A program made the translations under genes and the position numbers. This document shows, piece by piece, positions 36,590-44,277 of a DNA stretch of 64,000 bases (position 1 is the first letter of the stretch; each line of letters begins with the position of its first letter). The stretch is taken from NCBI RefSeq assembly GCF_017565425.1, contig NZ_JAGEMK010000010.1:62001-126000 (forward strand), given 5' to 3'. The notes beneath the pieces were generated by a model that saw nothing but the letters and a program-made list of their open reading frames with translations, did not search any database and was not told where the DNA came from. The stretch is from Actinotalea soli. GTDB taxonomy: Bacteria; Actinomycetota; Actinomycetes; Actinomycetales; Cellulomonadaceae.

Positions 36590-36777
36590 GCCACGGGCCG
36601 GCCGCCGGCTTCACGTCACGTGACGGTGGTGTCCGCTGGGTGGACGTCGTGGGGCTCGCCGCTTGCGGCCCGGCCGCGGGCTTGTGACGGTGGAAGAGCC
36701 CGAGACGCCTGGTCCCCGGTGCGGCACACCTGCCGAGGCCGGGCCCGGCGTCGATCCCGGCCACCGAAGGAGCACCC

Positions 36778-37059
36778 ATGCTCACCCTGACCGACAACGC
36801 CCGTCACGCCGTCCAGGACATCTCGACCCGCGCTGGACTTCCTGACGAGGGCGGTCTGCGGATCGCCGAGTCCGCCCAGCAGGTCGGCAGCTTCGAGCTG
36901 TCGCTCGTCCCCGCCCCGGTCGAGGGCGACGAGGTCATCGAGGCCGAGGGCGCCCGCGTCTTCGTCGAGCCCACGACCTCGAGCACCCTGGCCGACCAGC
37001 AGCTCGATGCCGCCCCCTCCGAGGACGGCACGGGCTTCCTGCTCGCCCCCCAGGGCTGA
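36778..37059 (+). CDS. HesB/IscA-like protein without cysteines
   Basis: 93 residues. The fold pattern is that of A-type Fe-S carriers (LTLTDNARHAVQDI, GGLRIAES, VGSFELSLV, ARVFVEPTTSSTLADQQLD), but there is not one cysteine, whereas IscA proteins need three conserved ones to hold iron or a cluster. So it cannot carry an Fe-S cluster in the usual way. Such HesB-like proteins are known in actinobacteria, often labelled adhesin. Start ATG follows AAGGAGCACCC. It has its own terminator (37073-37110) and is flanked by a 190-nt promoter region containing the palindrome GTCACGTGAC at 36615-36624. Confidence 0.8.
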   Translation: MLTLTDNARHAVQDISTRAGLPDEGGLRIAESAQQVGSFELSLVPAPVEGDEVIEAEGARVFVEPTTSSTLADQQLDAAPSEDGTGFLLAPQG

Positions 37060-37072
37060 GCCCCAGCACATC

Positions 37073-37110
37073 ACGAAGGCCGCCACAGCATCCGCTGGGG
37101 CGGCCTTCGT
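37073..37110. terminator. Hairpin after the HesB-like gene
   Basis: ACGAAGGCCGCC (37073-37084) pairs perfectly with GGCGGCCTTCGT (37099-37110) around a 14-nt loop; no T-tract follows. Confidence 0.8.
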
Positions 37111-37169
37111 CGTGCTCGAGGTCGTCGTGGGAGGGTCCGGCCTGCCACGCGAGGGCGCGGACCGGGCGG

Positions 37170-38213
37170 TCAGTCCTTCGGGCGCTGGGCCGCGTCCACG
37201 ACCTCGCCGACGAGCCTCTCGACGACGTCCTCGAGCATCGCGATGCCGTGCGGCTCGCCCTGGGTGGTGACGAGGGCTACGTGGGTGCCGCGAGCCTGCA
37301 TCGCGGTGAGCGCCGCGTCGAGGGTGGTCTCGCCGTCGACCTCGACCAGGGGGCGGATCAGCCGGGGCCGGATCGGCTGGGCGAGGGTGTGCGCCGGGGC
37401 CATGAGCAGGTCCTTGAGGTGCACGTAGCCGACCATGTCCCCCTCGGGCCCACGGATCGGGAAGCGCGAGAACCCGGTGCGCACGCACTCGGCCTCGGCC
37501 TGGGCCGGGGTCGCGCCAGCGGGCAGCACCACGAGCTCGGAGAGGGGGACCGCGACCGCGTGGATCTGCTCGATGCCCATGCTCAGGGCCCCGGCGAGCA
37601 GGTCGTGCTCAGCCTCCTCGAGCAGCCCCTGCTGGCGTGACTCGGCGATGAACCCGGCGACCTCGTCCGCGGTGAAGGTCGAGGCCACCTCCTCGCGCGG
37701 GGTCACGCGCAGGGACTTGAGGACGATGTTGGCCGTCCAGTTGAGGGTGACGATCAGCGGCTTGAGGATCAGCACGACGAGGTAGAGCGGCGGGCCCATG
37801 AGGATCGCGGAGCGCTCGGGCCCGGCGATCGCGATGTTCTTGGGCACCATCTCGCCCAGGACCATGTGCAGGAACACCACGACGGCCAGGGCGATCGTGA
37901 AGGCGATGCCGTGCAGCAGCGGCCCGGAGACTCCCACGGCCGCGAGCGGGACCTCGAGCAGGTGGGCGAGCGCGGGCTCGGCGATGGCGCCGAGGCCCAG
38001 GGAGCACATGGTGATGCCGAGCTGGGCGCCGGCCATCATCAGCGAGACCCGCTCCATGGCGCGCAGGGTGATCCGTGCCATGGCCGAGCCCTCGGAGGCC
38101 CGGGGCTCGATCTGGGTGCGGCGGGCCGAGATCAGGGCGAACTCGGCGCCGACGAAGAACGCGTTGCCGAGCAGCAGGGCCAGGCCGATGCCGAGGGCGG
38201 GGAGGTCAGCCAT
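37170..38213 (-). CDS. CNNM/CorC-type membrane protein with CBS pair (second copy)
   Basis: 347 residues. DUF21/CNNM membrane domain with hydrophobic segments near residues 1-25, 60-80, 95-125, including GAEFALISARRTQIEP and GAQLGITMCSLGLGAIAEP; then cytoplasmic CBS domains (residues about 205-335) with FSRFPIRG and GTHVALVTTQG. No C-terminal CorC_HlyC domain is seen, making it shorter than its upstream paralogue. Likely role is Mg/Co ion efflux or homeostasis in the inner membrane. It overlaps the upstream paralogue by 8 nt; the pair forms an operon. Confidence 0.87.
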   Translation of the reverse strand: MADLPALGIGLALLLGNAFFVGAEFALISARRTQIEPRASEGSAMARITLRAMERVSLMMAGAQLGITMCSLGLGAIAEPALAHLLEVPLAAVGVSGPLLHGIAFTIALAVVVFLHMVLGEMVPKNIAIAGPERSAILMGPPLYLVVLILKPLIVTLNWTANIVLKSLRVTPREEVASTFTADEVAGFIAESRQQGLLEEAEHDLLAGALSMGIEQIHAVAVPLSELVVLPAGATPAQAEAECVRTGFSRFPIRGPEGDMVGYVHLKDLLMAPAHTLAQPIRPRLIRPLVEVDGETTLDAALTAMQARGTHVALVTTQGEPHGIAMLEDVVERLVGEVVDAAQRPKD

Positions 38214-39585
38214 CGGTGTCCTCCTCGTCGTGCTCGTCGGTGATGGGCTCGACGGTCATCAGCACACGGTCCACGCGGCGTCCGTCGAGGCGGGTGACCC
38301 GCAGCCGCACCTGGGTCGGGGTGGGCAGCCCCACGTCGTCCAGCAGACGGGAGTCGCGGCCCTCGAGGACCACCTCGTCGTCGACCGCGGGGAAGCGCTC
38401 GAGGTGCTCGGTGATGAGGCCGCCCAGGGTGTCGGACTCCTCGCCCTCGGGCACGTCGACGCCGGTGATCTCGCCGGCCTCGTCCGGGCGCAGCAGTCCC
38501 GAGAGGGACCACGCGTCGGGGCCGACCTGCCGGTGCCGGCCGATGGGGCGGTCCTGCTCGTCCTCGATCTCCCCGACGATCTCCTCGACGAGGTCCTCGA
38601 GGGTGATGACGCCGTCGGTGCCGCCGTACTCGTCGACGACCATCGCGAGCTGCAGCCCGTCGCGCAGGACGCCGAGCACCGAGTCCAGCGGCATCGCGGA
38701 GGGCACCGCGGAGACGGGCTGGGCGATCTCCCCGATGGTGCGGCTCGCGCGCTCGAGGGCCGGGATGGCCAGGGCGTGCTTGAAGTGCACCACCCCGACG
38801 ACGTCGTCGACGTCCTCGCCCAGCACGGGGAACCGCGCGTGGCCGGTGCGGGCCGTGAGGGTCAGCACGTCGTTGACGGGGTCGGTCGCGTCGAGGAAGC
38901 GGACCCGGGGGCGCGGGGTCATCGCGTCGGCCGCGGTGCGCTCGGTCAGCTCGGCCGTGTGGGTCACGCGGCGGGCGACCTCGGCGTCGAGCTTGCCCTC
39001 GATCGCTGAGCGGCTGGCGAGGGCGCCGAGCTCCTGGGCCGAGCGGGCCGAGGCCAGCTCCTCCTGCGGCTCCATGCCCAGGCGACGGACGATGTTGTTG
39101 GCGCTGCCGTTCAGGAAGCGGATCAGCGGCCCGGCCACCCAGGTGAAGGCCCGCTGGGCGCCAGCGACGGCGCGGCCCACCCGGACAGGCTCGGCGATGG
39201 CCCAGTTCTTGGGCACCAGCTCGCCGAAGACCATCTGGGTCGAGGTCGCGATGAGGAAGCCTGCGGTCAGTGCCACGGCAGCAGCGGTGCCGTCCGGCAT
39301 CCCCCAGCTCTCGAGGGGGCCGCGCAGGATGGTGGCGATCGAGGGCTCGGCGATGAAGCCCACGATCAGGCTGGTCACGGTGATGCCGAGCTGGGCGCCC
39401 GAGAGCTGGGTCGACAGGGACCGCAGGGCGGTGCGCACCGAGGTGGCCCGCTTGTCGCCGGCGTCGGCGAGCTTGGAGATCGTGGGACGGTCGACCGTGA
39501 CGAGGGCGAACTCCGCGGCGACGAACAGACCGTTGGCCGCGATGAGCACGACGACGAGGATCAGGAGCAGCCACTCGGGGCTCAC
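38206..39585 (-). CDS. CNNM/CorC (hemolysin-like) membrane protein with CBS and transporter-associated domain
   Basis: 459 residues, full length. CNNM domain (FVAAEFALVTVDRPTISKL, SGAQLGITVTSLIVGFIAEP, VFGELVPKNWAIAEPVRVG split over residues 1-200), CBS domains (TPRPRVRFLDATDPVNDVLTL, HARFPVLGEDVDDVVGVV), the acidic linker EDLVEEIVGEIEDEQD, and a C-terminal CorC_HlyC domain (about 370-445). Such proteins are thought to move Mg, Co or related cations or to sense adenosine nucleotides with CBS. GTG start at 39585. First gene of the two-gene operon; the shorter paralogue follows with an 8-nt overlap. Confidence 0.9.
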   Translation of the reverse strand: MSPEWLLLILVVVLIAANGLFVAAEFALVTVDRPTISKLADAGDKRATSVRTALRSLSTQLSGAQLGITVTSLIVGFIAEPSIATILRGPLESWGMPDGTAAAVALTAGFLIATSTQMVFGELVPKNWAIAEPVRVGRAVAGAQRAFTWVAGPLIRFLNGSANNIVRRLGMEPQEELASARSAQELGALASRSAIEGKLDAEVARRVTHTAELTERTAADAMTPRPRVRFLDATDPVNDVLTLTARTGHARFPVLGEDVDDVVGVVHFKHALAIPALERASRTIGEIAQPVSAVPSAMPLDSVLGVLRDGLQLAMVVDEYGGTDGVITLEDLVEEIVGEIEDEQDRPIGRHRQVGPDAWSLSGLLRPDEAGEITGVDVPEGEESDTLGGLITEHLERFPAVDDEVVLEGRDSRLLDDVGLPTPTQVRLRVTRLDGRRVDRVLMTVEPITDEHDEEDTDG

Positions 39586-39618
39586 CGGTCGATCACCGAC
39601 CGGGAGCAGGGTCCGAGT

Positions 39619-39635
39619 GGCTCACGTGGTGAGCC
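39619..39635. terminator. Short hairpin downstream of the EAL gene
   Basis: GGCTCAC-GTG-GTGAGCC, a 7-bp perfect stem with a 3-nt loop, 90 nt after the EAL gene stop on the minus strand. It may end that transcript; no T-tract. Confidence 0.35.
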
Positions 39636-39726
39636 GGGTAGGTCCATGGCAGCACACGATAAGCGATCTGGCGGCTCGCGGTCTTCCCCGGTCCGACCAG
39701 GGGCGCTCGGTCGTCCGCGCAGGCGC

Positions 39727-40989
39727 TCAGCGCAGGGCGAGCATCGACGCGATGCGAGGGCTCGACGGCGGGGCGGGCAGGGCGCCCGGGCGTCCCACGA
39801 GGTACCCCTGGACGGCGTGGGCGCCGAGGGCCGACCACGCCGCGAGGTCGGTGTCGGTCTCGATGCCCTCGACCACGAGCTGTGCACCGGTGCGCTCGGC
39901 GAAGTCGATGAGTGCTCCGGCCAGGGCGCGGCGCAGGGGGCTGGCGTCGACCCCCTGGGTGAGGGACATGTCGAGCTTGATGACGTCCGGGGCGAGCTGG
40001 ACGATGTGCTGCAGGCTCGAGAAGCCCGCCCCCGCGTCGTCGACCGCCACCCGGACGCCGGTGGCCCGCAGCGGCGCGAGGTTGGCCTTGAGCACGTGGT
40101 AGTCCTCGATCGCCGCGTGCTCGGTGATCTCGATCGTCAGGGGACTGTCGGGACGGCCGCGGACCAGCTCGAGCAGCCGCGGGTCGGCGAGGGTCGCGGG
40201 GGAGACGTTGACCGAGACGTCGACCTGCGCCCCGCCGAGGCCCTCGGGCCCCAGGGCTGCCTCGATCGCGGCGATCTCGAGGTCGGGGCCCAGGCCCACC
40301 GAGGCCGCTGCCTCGAACCACACGTCCGGGGTGCGGGCGGGTTCGGCGTCGAACCGGGTCAGGGCCTCGACGCCGAGCAGGCGACCGGTCCGCAGGGAGA
40401 AGACCGGTTGGTAGACGGGGTGGAAGGCACGTCGCTCGAGCACGTCGGCCACGCGGGCGGCGGCCTCGTGGTCGACGTGCCGTGCGCCGTGGGTCGAGCG
40501 GGCGATCGCCGTGCGCACCTCGCGCTCGAGCTGCTGCTCGAGGAGGTGCTGGCGTGCCGAGAGCACCGCGGCGATGACGACGCCGATGACCACGAACATC
40601 ACCGACCGCGTCACCCAGCTGACGACCTGCTGGGCCTCACCGGTCACGCTGTTGAGGGGCATGACCGGGCCGCACAGCACCGAGGCCGCGATCGCGGTGA
40701 GGAAGGACCCGCGCCAGCCGAAGGCCAGCGCGCCGAGGATGATCGGGATGTAGAACAGGTGCGGGAGGGCGCGCTGCGTCCCGCCCGAGACGTACACGGC
40801 GACCCAGATCACGACGAGCATCAGCGCCAGGGCCGTGACCGAGACCACCGGGGAGACCCGCGAGGCGCGCGCGACCAGGCGGTCCACGGGGTTGTCGTCC
40901 AGGGCGTCGGGCGCGCCGACGGGGTGGTCGGGCGACGTCGACGTCGCGCCCACCACAGGCCCTGGTCCTCGCTGTGGGTCAGCCACCAC
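39727..40989 (-). CDS. EAL-domain cyclic-di-GMP phosphodiesterase with membrane domain
   Basis: 420 residues. N-terminal cytoplasmic 45 residues, then four or five membrane segments (VSVTALALMLVVIWVAVYV, LPHLFYIPIILGALAF, FLTAIAASVLCG, SVMFVVIGVVIAAVL), then an EAL domain from about residue 185. Catalytic motifs are all present: GVEALTRF (EAL), VSVNVSP (Asn), IEITEHAAI (Glu), VAVDDAGAGFSS (DD), IKLDMSL (Lys), VVEGIET (Glu) and VQGYLVGRP (Gln), so hydrolysis of c-di-GMP is probable. There is no GGDEF domain. Upstream 126 nt holds a possible -10 (GACAAT); I do not see a c-di-GMP riboswitch. Confidence 0.88.
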   Translation of the reverse strand: MVADPQRGPGPVVGATSTSPDHPVGAPDALDDNPVDRLVARASRVSPVVSVTALALMLVVIWVAVYVSGGTQRALPHLFYIPIILGALAFGWRGSFLTAIAASVLCGPVMPLNSVTGEAQQVVSWVTRSVMFVVIGVVIAAVLSARQHLLEQQLEREVRTAIARSTHGARHVDHEAAARVADVLERRAFHPVYQPVFSLRTGRLLGVEALTRFDAEPARTPDVWFEAAASVGLGPDLEIAAIEAALGPEGLGGAQVDVSVNVSPATLADPRLLELVRGRPDSPLTIEITEHAAIEDYHVLKANLAPLRATGVRVAVDDAGAGFSSLQHIVQLAPDVIKLDMSLTQGVDASPLRRALAGALIDFAERTGAQLVVEGIETDTDLAAWSALGAHAVQGYLVGRPGALPAPPSSPRIASMLALR

Positions 40990-41115
40990 GGTCCCCCGTC
41001 AGGAAACAGGCACAGCCGGGCAGTACGTCCGCCCATTGTCCTTCTCGGCACGTGAGAAGGCGAGGATGAGGTTTCGTCGAGCGCGTGCGCGACGCACCTC
41101 GCGGCCGGGGTGCGA

Positions 41116-41415
41116 CTACTGGTCGGGGTCCGGGGCGTCCGCGACGATCTCCCGCAGTGCCGCGACATGGCTGCGATACGCCTTCATGCCTTGGCGAGTC
41201 AACGAGAGCCATACCCGGCGCGAGTCGACGCCGAGCCGTTCCTGCTTGACGTATCCCGCATCGACCAGGGCGGCGACCTGCTTGCTCAGCGCCGACGGGC
41301 TCAGGTCGAGCTGGTCCTTGATGGCCGACAGCTCCATCGTGGTCCCCGTGACGAGCATCGCGCAGATGCGTAGCCGATGCGTCGGGTGGATGACGGGGTC
41401 GAGCGCCGCGGTCAC
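41116..41415 (-). CDS. Small winged-helix transcriptional regulator (HTH_34/MarR-like)
   Basis: 99 residues. DPVIHPTHRLRICAML, LDLSPSALSKQVAALVDAGYV (helix-turn-helix) and the wing YVKQERLGVDSRRVWLSLT, followed by a C-terminal helix for dimerisation. It overlaps the stop of the upstream membrane gene by 4 nt (GTGA), so both are made together. The perfect palindrome in the promoter of that membrane gene (41844-41878) is its likely operator, giving autoregulation. Members of this family commonly repress a neighbouring membrane protein; ligand unknown. Confidence 0.82.
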   Translation of the reverse strand: MTAALDPVIHPTHRLRICAMLVTGTTMELSAIKDQLDLSPSALSKQVAALVDAGYVKQERLGVDSRRVWLSLTRQGMKAYRSHVAALREIVADAPDPDQ

Positions 41416-41846
41416 GGTGTGCGCCGGGTGGACCGGCGGTGCGCGACCCCGCCGAGCAGGTAGCTGGCCGCCGCGACGACGGCCAGGACGACGATCAGCC
41501 AGGTCGGGCCCGAGACCGTGGGCAGAAGGACGGCGGTGCCGGCGGCGAGCATCGCGACGGCAGCCGCAGCCAGGAAGCCCCGGCTGGTGGGTACGGCGGA
41601 CGGGGTTCCCGAGCGGTACCCGGCCGTCATGTTGATCCCCACCACCATGAACATGACGGCGAGAGTGATGGTGTGCCGGTCCTCGCTGAGCAGCGCGGTG
41701 AGCGCGAGCGCAGCGAGGAGCGCGGCGTTGACCGGGTAGATCCAGGTCGGCCAAGGAGTGTTGCGCACGGCCTGCTGGGCGGTCGTGATGGCGGCCAGGG
41801 CCTCGCGGGCCTCGGCAACGTCAGGTGCGGTGGTGTTGTTTTCCAT
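41412..41846 (-). CDS. Four-helix membrane protein co-expressed with the regulator
   Basis: 144 residues. N-terminal helix (VAEAREALAAITTAQQAVRN) then four hydrophobic segments: YPVNAALLAALALTALL, TITLAVMFMVVGIN, GFLAAAAVAMLAAGTAVLL and WLIVVLAVVAAASYLLGGV, with a basic tail. The family pairs with HTH_34 regulators. The ATG at 41846 lies 7 nt downstream of CATAGT, itself 17 nt from TTGCCA, so the transcript is predicted leaderless. The promoter is covered by a palindromic operator. Confidence 0.8.
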   Translation of the reverse strand: MENNTTAPDVAEAREALAAITTAQQAVRNTPWPTWIYPVNAALLAALALTALLSEDRHTITLAVMFMVVGINMTAGYRSGTPSAVPTSRGFLAAAAVAMLAAGTAVLLPTVSGPTWLIVVLAVVAAASYLLGGVAHRRSTRRTP

Positions 41847-41882
41847 GTCGGCAACTATGGCAGGTAGTTGCCGACATGGCAA
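41844..41882 (-). promoter_or_regulatory. Promoter and palindromic operator of the membrane protein-regulator operon
   Basis: CATGTCGGCAACTA (41844-41857) and its exact reverse complement (41865-41878) are separated by 7 nt. On the minus strand the promoter elements TTGCCA (-35, 41877-41882), 17-nt spacer and CATAGT (-10, 41854-41859) lie within the palindrome, and the start codon overlaps its left arm. A bound dimer would block transcription. The likely ligand-responsive protein is the regulator encoded downstream. Confidence 0.75.
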
Positions 41883-42008
41883 ATATTGCGACCTTGGAAA
41901 CAGTGCTGGCCCGTTCCCGCCGTGCTCGCACGCTCGGGCAGACCGTCCACCGGGCGGCCTCGGAGCGGCACCTGCGGCTCGTCGAGCCGTGACGGCACGA
42001 TGGGGCCC

Positions 42009-43526
42009 ATGCCACCGACGTACGTGCTGTTCCCCGGCCGCCACCACCTGGTGACCCGCTTCCAGGTCGAGAGGCTCGCCGAGATCCTCGCGACGGGCGC
42101 CGCGCCCGCGGCCTCGGTGATCTGGGCCGTGACCTCGGCGACCCACCACGGCACCCGGCGCAACCCGCTGCCCGCGCACCGACGCGAGGCCATCATCGAG
42201 CGGGTCGCCGCAGCCACCGGGCTGCCCAGTCTCGTGGCCCCCGTGGCGGACGTCGCCCCCAGCGACAGGTTCGCGACCACCGTGCTGGCGAGCGTGGGTC
42301 TGACCCTGGGCCTCGAGCTGACTCCCGAGTCGACCGTCGTCGCCTGCTCGACCCCCGAGGTGACCGCCCTGTACGAGGCGGCAGGGTTCGTCGTCCTGCC
42401 CGTGGAGGACGACCGCGACCCGCAGCCGGCGCGCCCCTGGGACGTCCTGGAGATGCTCGTCGCGCAGGACGAGCGGTGGCGTGAGCTGGTGCACCCCGCA
42501 GCCGCCGAGGTGTACGACAGGTACGGCCTGGCCAGCTACGTCCGTGACGTGCACGAGGACCCGACCGTCTCGAGCGAGGGGGATCTGACCGAGACCCGGG
42601 ACTACCGCACCTACACGGCCGCCTTCGACGACGCCTCCGACCGCAAGTGGGAGCAGGTGGGGCCCTTCGTCCGACCCGGCCGGGTGGTAGACCTGGGGTG
42701 CGCCGCAGGCGGGCTGCTCGAGCGGGCTGCCCGGGACCCGCGCCTGGCCGACTCCGACCTCTACGGGGTCGACGTCTCGCGGCACCTGGTGGCCGAGGCC
42801 GAGCACCGCAGGGCGCAGGGCGTCTTCGGCCACCCCAACGTGTTCTTCGCCCAGCGGAACCTGTTGCACGCCCCGGTGTTCTCCCCGGGCTCGGTCACCA
42901 CGACGACGACGATCGCCCTCACCCATGAGATCTCCAGCTACGGCGACGGCGTCGCGGACCTGCGTCTGCTCGCCCGGCGGATCTTCGAGCACACGGCCCC
43001 CGGCGGGGTCTGGATCAACTCGGACGTGCTCGGGCCCCAGGACGGCGACCGGCTGGTGCACCTGCACCTCGGGGGCGCGGCGACGGAGGAGGCCGTCGAC
43101 CTCGAAAGGCTGCTGTCCGAGGAGGTCGCAGCCTTCCTCGAGGGGTTGGCGCCGGCCCAGCGTCTCGAGCAGTTCGCGCGCGACTTCCCCGCGCTGTCCG
43201 GCGGCCGGTGCGACCTGCGGTGGGTCGCGGACGGCGTCGCCGAGCTGCCGCTGCGGCACGCGATGGAGTTCCTCTACACCCGCGACTACCTCGACAACTA
43301 CCTCTCCGAGTGCCACGAGCGCTTCTGCGACATGAGCTACGACGCGTGGGTCGAGCTGCTCGAGGAGGTCGGCTTCACCCTCGACCCCGGCAGCGGCCCG
43401 TGGCGCAACGAGTGGCTCGTCGAGAACCGGCTCGAGGTGCGTACCCGCCTGACCGACGCGGCGACGGGGGAGCCGGTGCCCTGGCCGGACACGCACGTGC
43501 TGTTCGCGGCGCGGAGGGTGCACTAG
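42009..43526 (+). CDS. Fusion: nucleotidyltransferase-like domain plus SAM-dependent methyltransferase
   Basis: 505 residues. Residues 1-150 resemble a cytidylyl/NMN adenylyltransferase core (YVLFPGRHHLVTRFQVERL, then NPLPAHRREAIIERV), but the catalytic HxGH is replaced by HHLV/FQ positions, so it may bind without catalysing. From about residue 225 a class I methyltransferase follows with motif I VVDLGCAAGGLLERA, YGVDVSRHLVAEAEH as the acidic loop, and PGGVWINSDVLG. The C-terminus (YLSECHERFCDMSYDAWVE) is also typical of such methyltransferases. Substrate unknown; the pairing suggests a nucleotide- or cofactor-linked small molecule. ATG at 42009 has CACGAT 7 nt before. Divergent from the regulator operon. 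Confidence 0.75.
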   Translation: MPPTYVLFPGRHHLVTRFQVERLAEILATGAAPAASVIWAVTSATHHGTRRNPLPAHRREAIIERVAAATGLPSLVAPVADVAPSDRFATTVLASVGLTLGLELTPESTVVACSTPEVTALYEAAGFVVLPVEDDRDPQPARPWDVLEMLVAQDERWRELVHPAAAEVYDRYGLASYVRDVHEDPTVSSEGDLTETRDYRTYTAAFDDASDRKWEQVGPFVRPGRVVDLGCAAGGLLERAARDPRLADSDLYGVDVSRHLVAEAEHRRAQGVFGHPNVFFAQRNLLHAPVFSPGSVTTTTTIALTHEISSYGDGVADLRLLARRIFEHTAPGGVWINSDVLGPQDGDRLVHLHLGGAATEEAVDLERLLSEEVAAFLEGLAPAQRLEQFARDFPALSGGRCDLRWVADGVAELPLRHAMEFLYTRDYLDNYLSECHERFCDMSYDAWVELLEEVGFTLDPGSGPWRNEWLVENRLEVRTRLTDAATGEPVPWPDTHVLFAARRVH

Positions 43527-43551
43527 CCGGGCGTCGGTGGGCCGGTTCGGG

Positions 43552-43624
43552 TGGGCCCCGTCGGGTTCGAACCGACAACCTACGGATTAAAAGTCCGCAG
43601 CTCTGCCAATTGAGCTAGAGGCCC
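43552..43624 (-). tRNA. tRNA-Lys (TTT)
   Basis: 73 nt. Acceptor GGGCCTC/GGGGCCC, discriminator A, D arm TAGCTCAATTGGCAGAGCT, anticodon loop CTTTTAA giving TTT, T arm GTCGGTTCGAACCCGAC. The 5' end of the gene (GGGCCTC) is part of the 144-bp repeat that borders the accessory region, making it the presumed integration site. Confidence 0.97.
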
Positions 43625-43760
43625 GGGTGGTGAGTGGTCTAACTCGTGGAACCCACAGGACAACACCCGTGTCGTTCGCCGGGGCGTGGTGGGCGCCCTG
43701 GTGGTGACGGGATCGACCGTACCGCCTTGTCAGGGGGCTGTCGGGGTTGGGGCGTGAGGG
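43617..43760 (+). repeat. Direct repeat 1 (144 bp), starts inside tRNA-Lys
   Basis: Matches 48773-48916 with 7 mismatches counted by eye over 144 nt. It begins with the 8 nt of the tRNA-Lys 5' end (AGAGGCCC) and includes the 41-nt motif ACTCGTGGAACCCAC... (43642-43682). Repeat 1 and 2 lie in direct orientation 5.2 kb apart, as attL/attR would. Confidence 0.85.
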
Positions 43761-43780
43761 GCCGGGGGTGCGGCGGTGGG

Positions 43781-43819
43781 GTCGGTGGAACCCTCGGGAT
43801 AATCACCGTGTAGTTCGCG
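43781..43819 (+). repeat. Diverged copy of the 41-nt motif
   Basis: TGGAACCC, then CGGGATAATCACCGTGT and GTTCGCG match the motif of 43642-43682 in about three quarters of positions, in the same orientation and 140 nt away. It lies in the non-coding stretch before the terminator of the next gene. Confidence 0.45.
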
Positions 43820-43833
43820 ACGTCATCCGGACG

Positions 43834-43882
43834 CGACGAAGCCCCGCCGTACCGGTTGTCCGGTGCTGACGGGGCTTCGTCG
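43834..43882. terminator. Strong hairpin after the orphan gene 43906-44277
   Basis: CGACGAAGCCCCG (43834-43846) pairs with CGGGGCTTCGTCG (43870-43882); a sub-hairpin ACCGG-TTGT-CCGGT sits in the loop. It lies downstream of the minus-strand gene, which supports that gene being transcribed. Confidence 0.75.
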
Positions 43883-43905
43883 GGGTAGCTGGGTGAGCGG
43901 AGGGC

Positions 43906-44277
43906 TCAGAACCCGTTGCGGTGCTGGATCGGGGCGGCCGTGGGCGCGGCGGCGGACTGACGGGTCAGGCCGAGGAGCTTGAGGAGGGTGGCCTCCTCGC
44001 CGCGGGTGTAGCCGGCGGCCAGGAGCGCTTCGGCGACGCTGCCGCGCTCGAGCACGCGACGCAGGCCCGCGGTGTAGGCGCAGCTGGCGGTGAGGTCCTC
44101 ACCGAGGATCCCCAGGGTCTTGAGGAACCGCCCGATGACACCGTGCATGGAGCATGCGGCCTTGTCTGATCCGGGGGTGTTCTTGCGCGGGAGGTAGGTG
44201 AGGAGCTCGGTGCTCCGGGTGGCCAGCTGGTTCATGATCAACGCCAGCGCCAGCCGTACCTGCGCAACTTCCGCCAC
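43906..44277 (-). CDS. Unknown small protein, possibly 5'-truncated
   Basis: 123 residues from the GTG at 44277; helical and basic, with RLALALIMNQLATRSTELLTY-type helices, KNTPGSDKAACSMHG, and a repeated A/L-rich C-terminus (LRRVLERGSVAEALLAAGY). Two cysteines. I recognise no family. The frame stays open upstream to a stop near 44373 with plausible helix (RREELRSALRLVAEVAQ) but no ATG or GTG, so the gene may have lost its 5' end when the region was assembled. A strong terminator follows it. Alternative start: ATG at 44235. Confidence 0.5.
   Translation of the reverse strand: MAEVAQVRLALALIMNQLATRSTELLTYLPRKNTPGSDKAACSMHGVIGRFLKTLGILGEDLTASCAYTAGLRRVLERGSVAEALLAAGYTRGEEATLLKLLGLTRQSAAAPTAAPIQHRNGF

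Noticed and set aside
40990-41115. c-di-GMP riboswitch before the EAL gene
   Set aside because: No GEMM-type consensus seen in the short leader.
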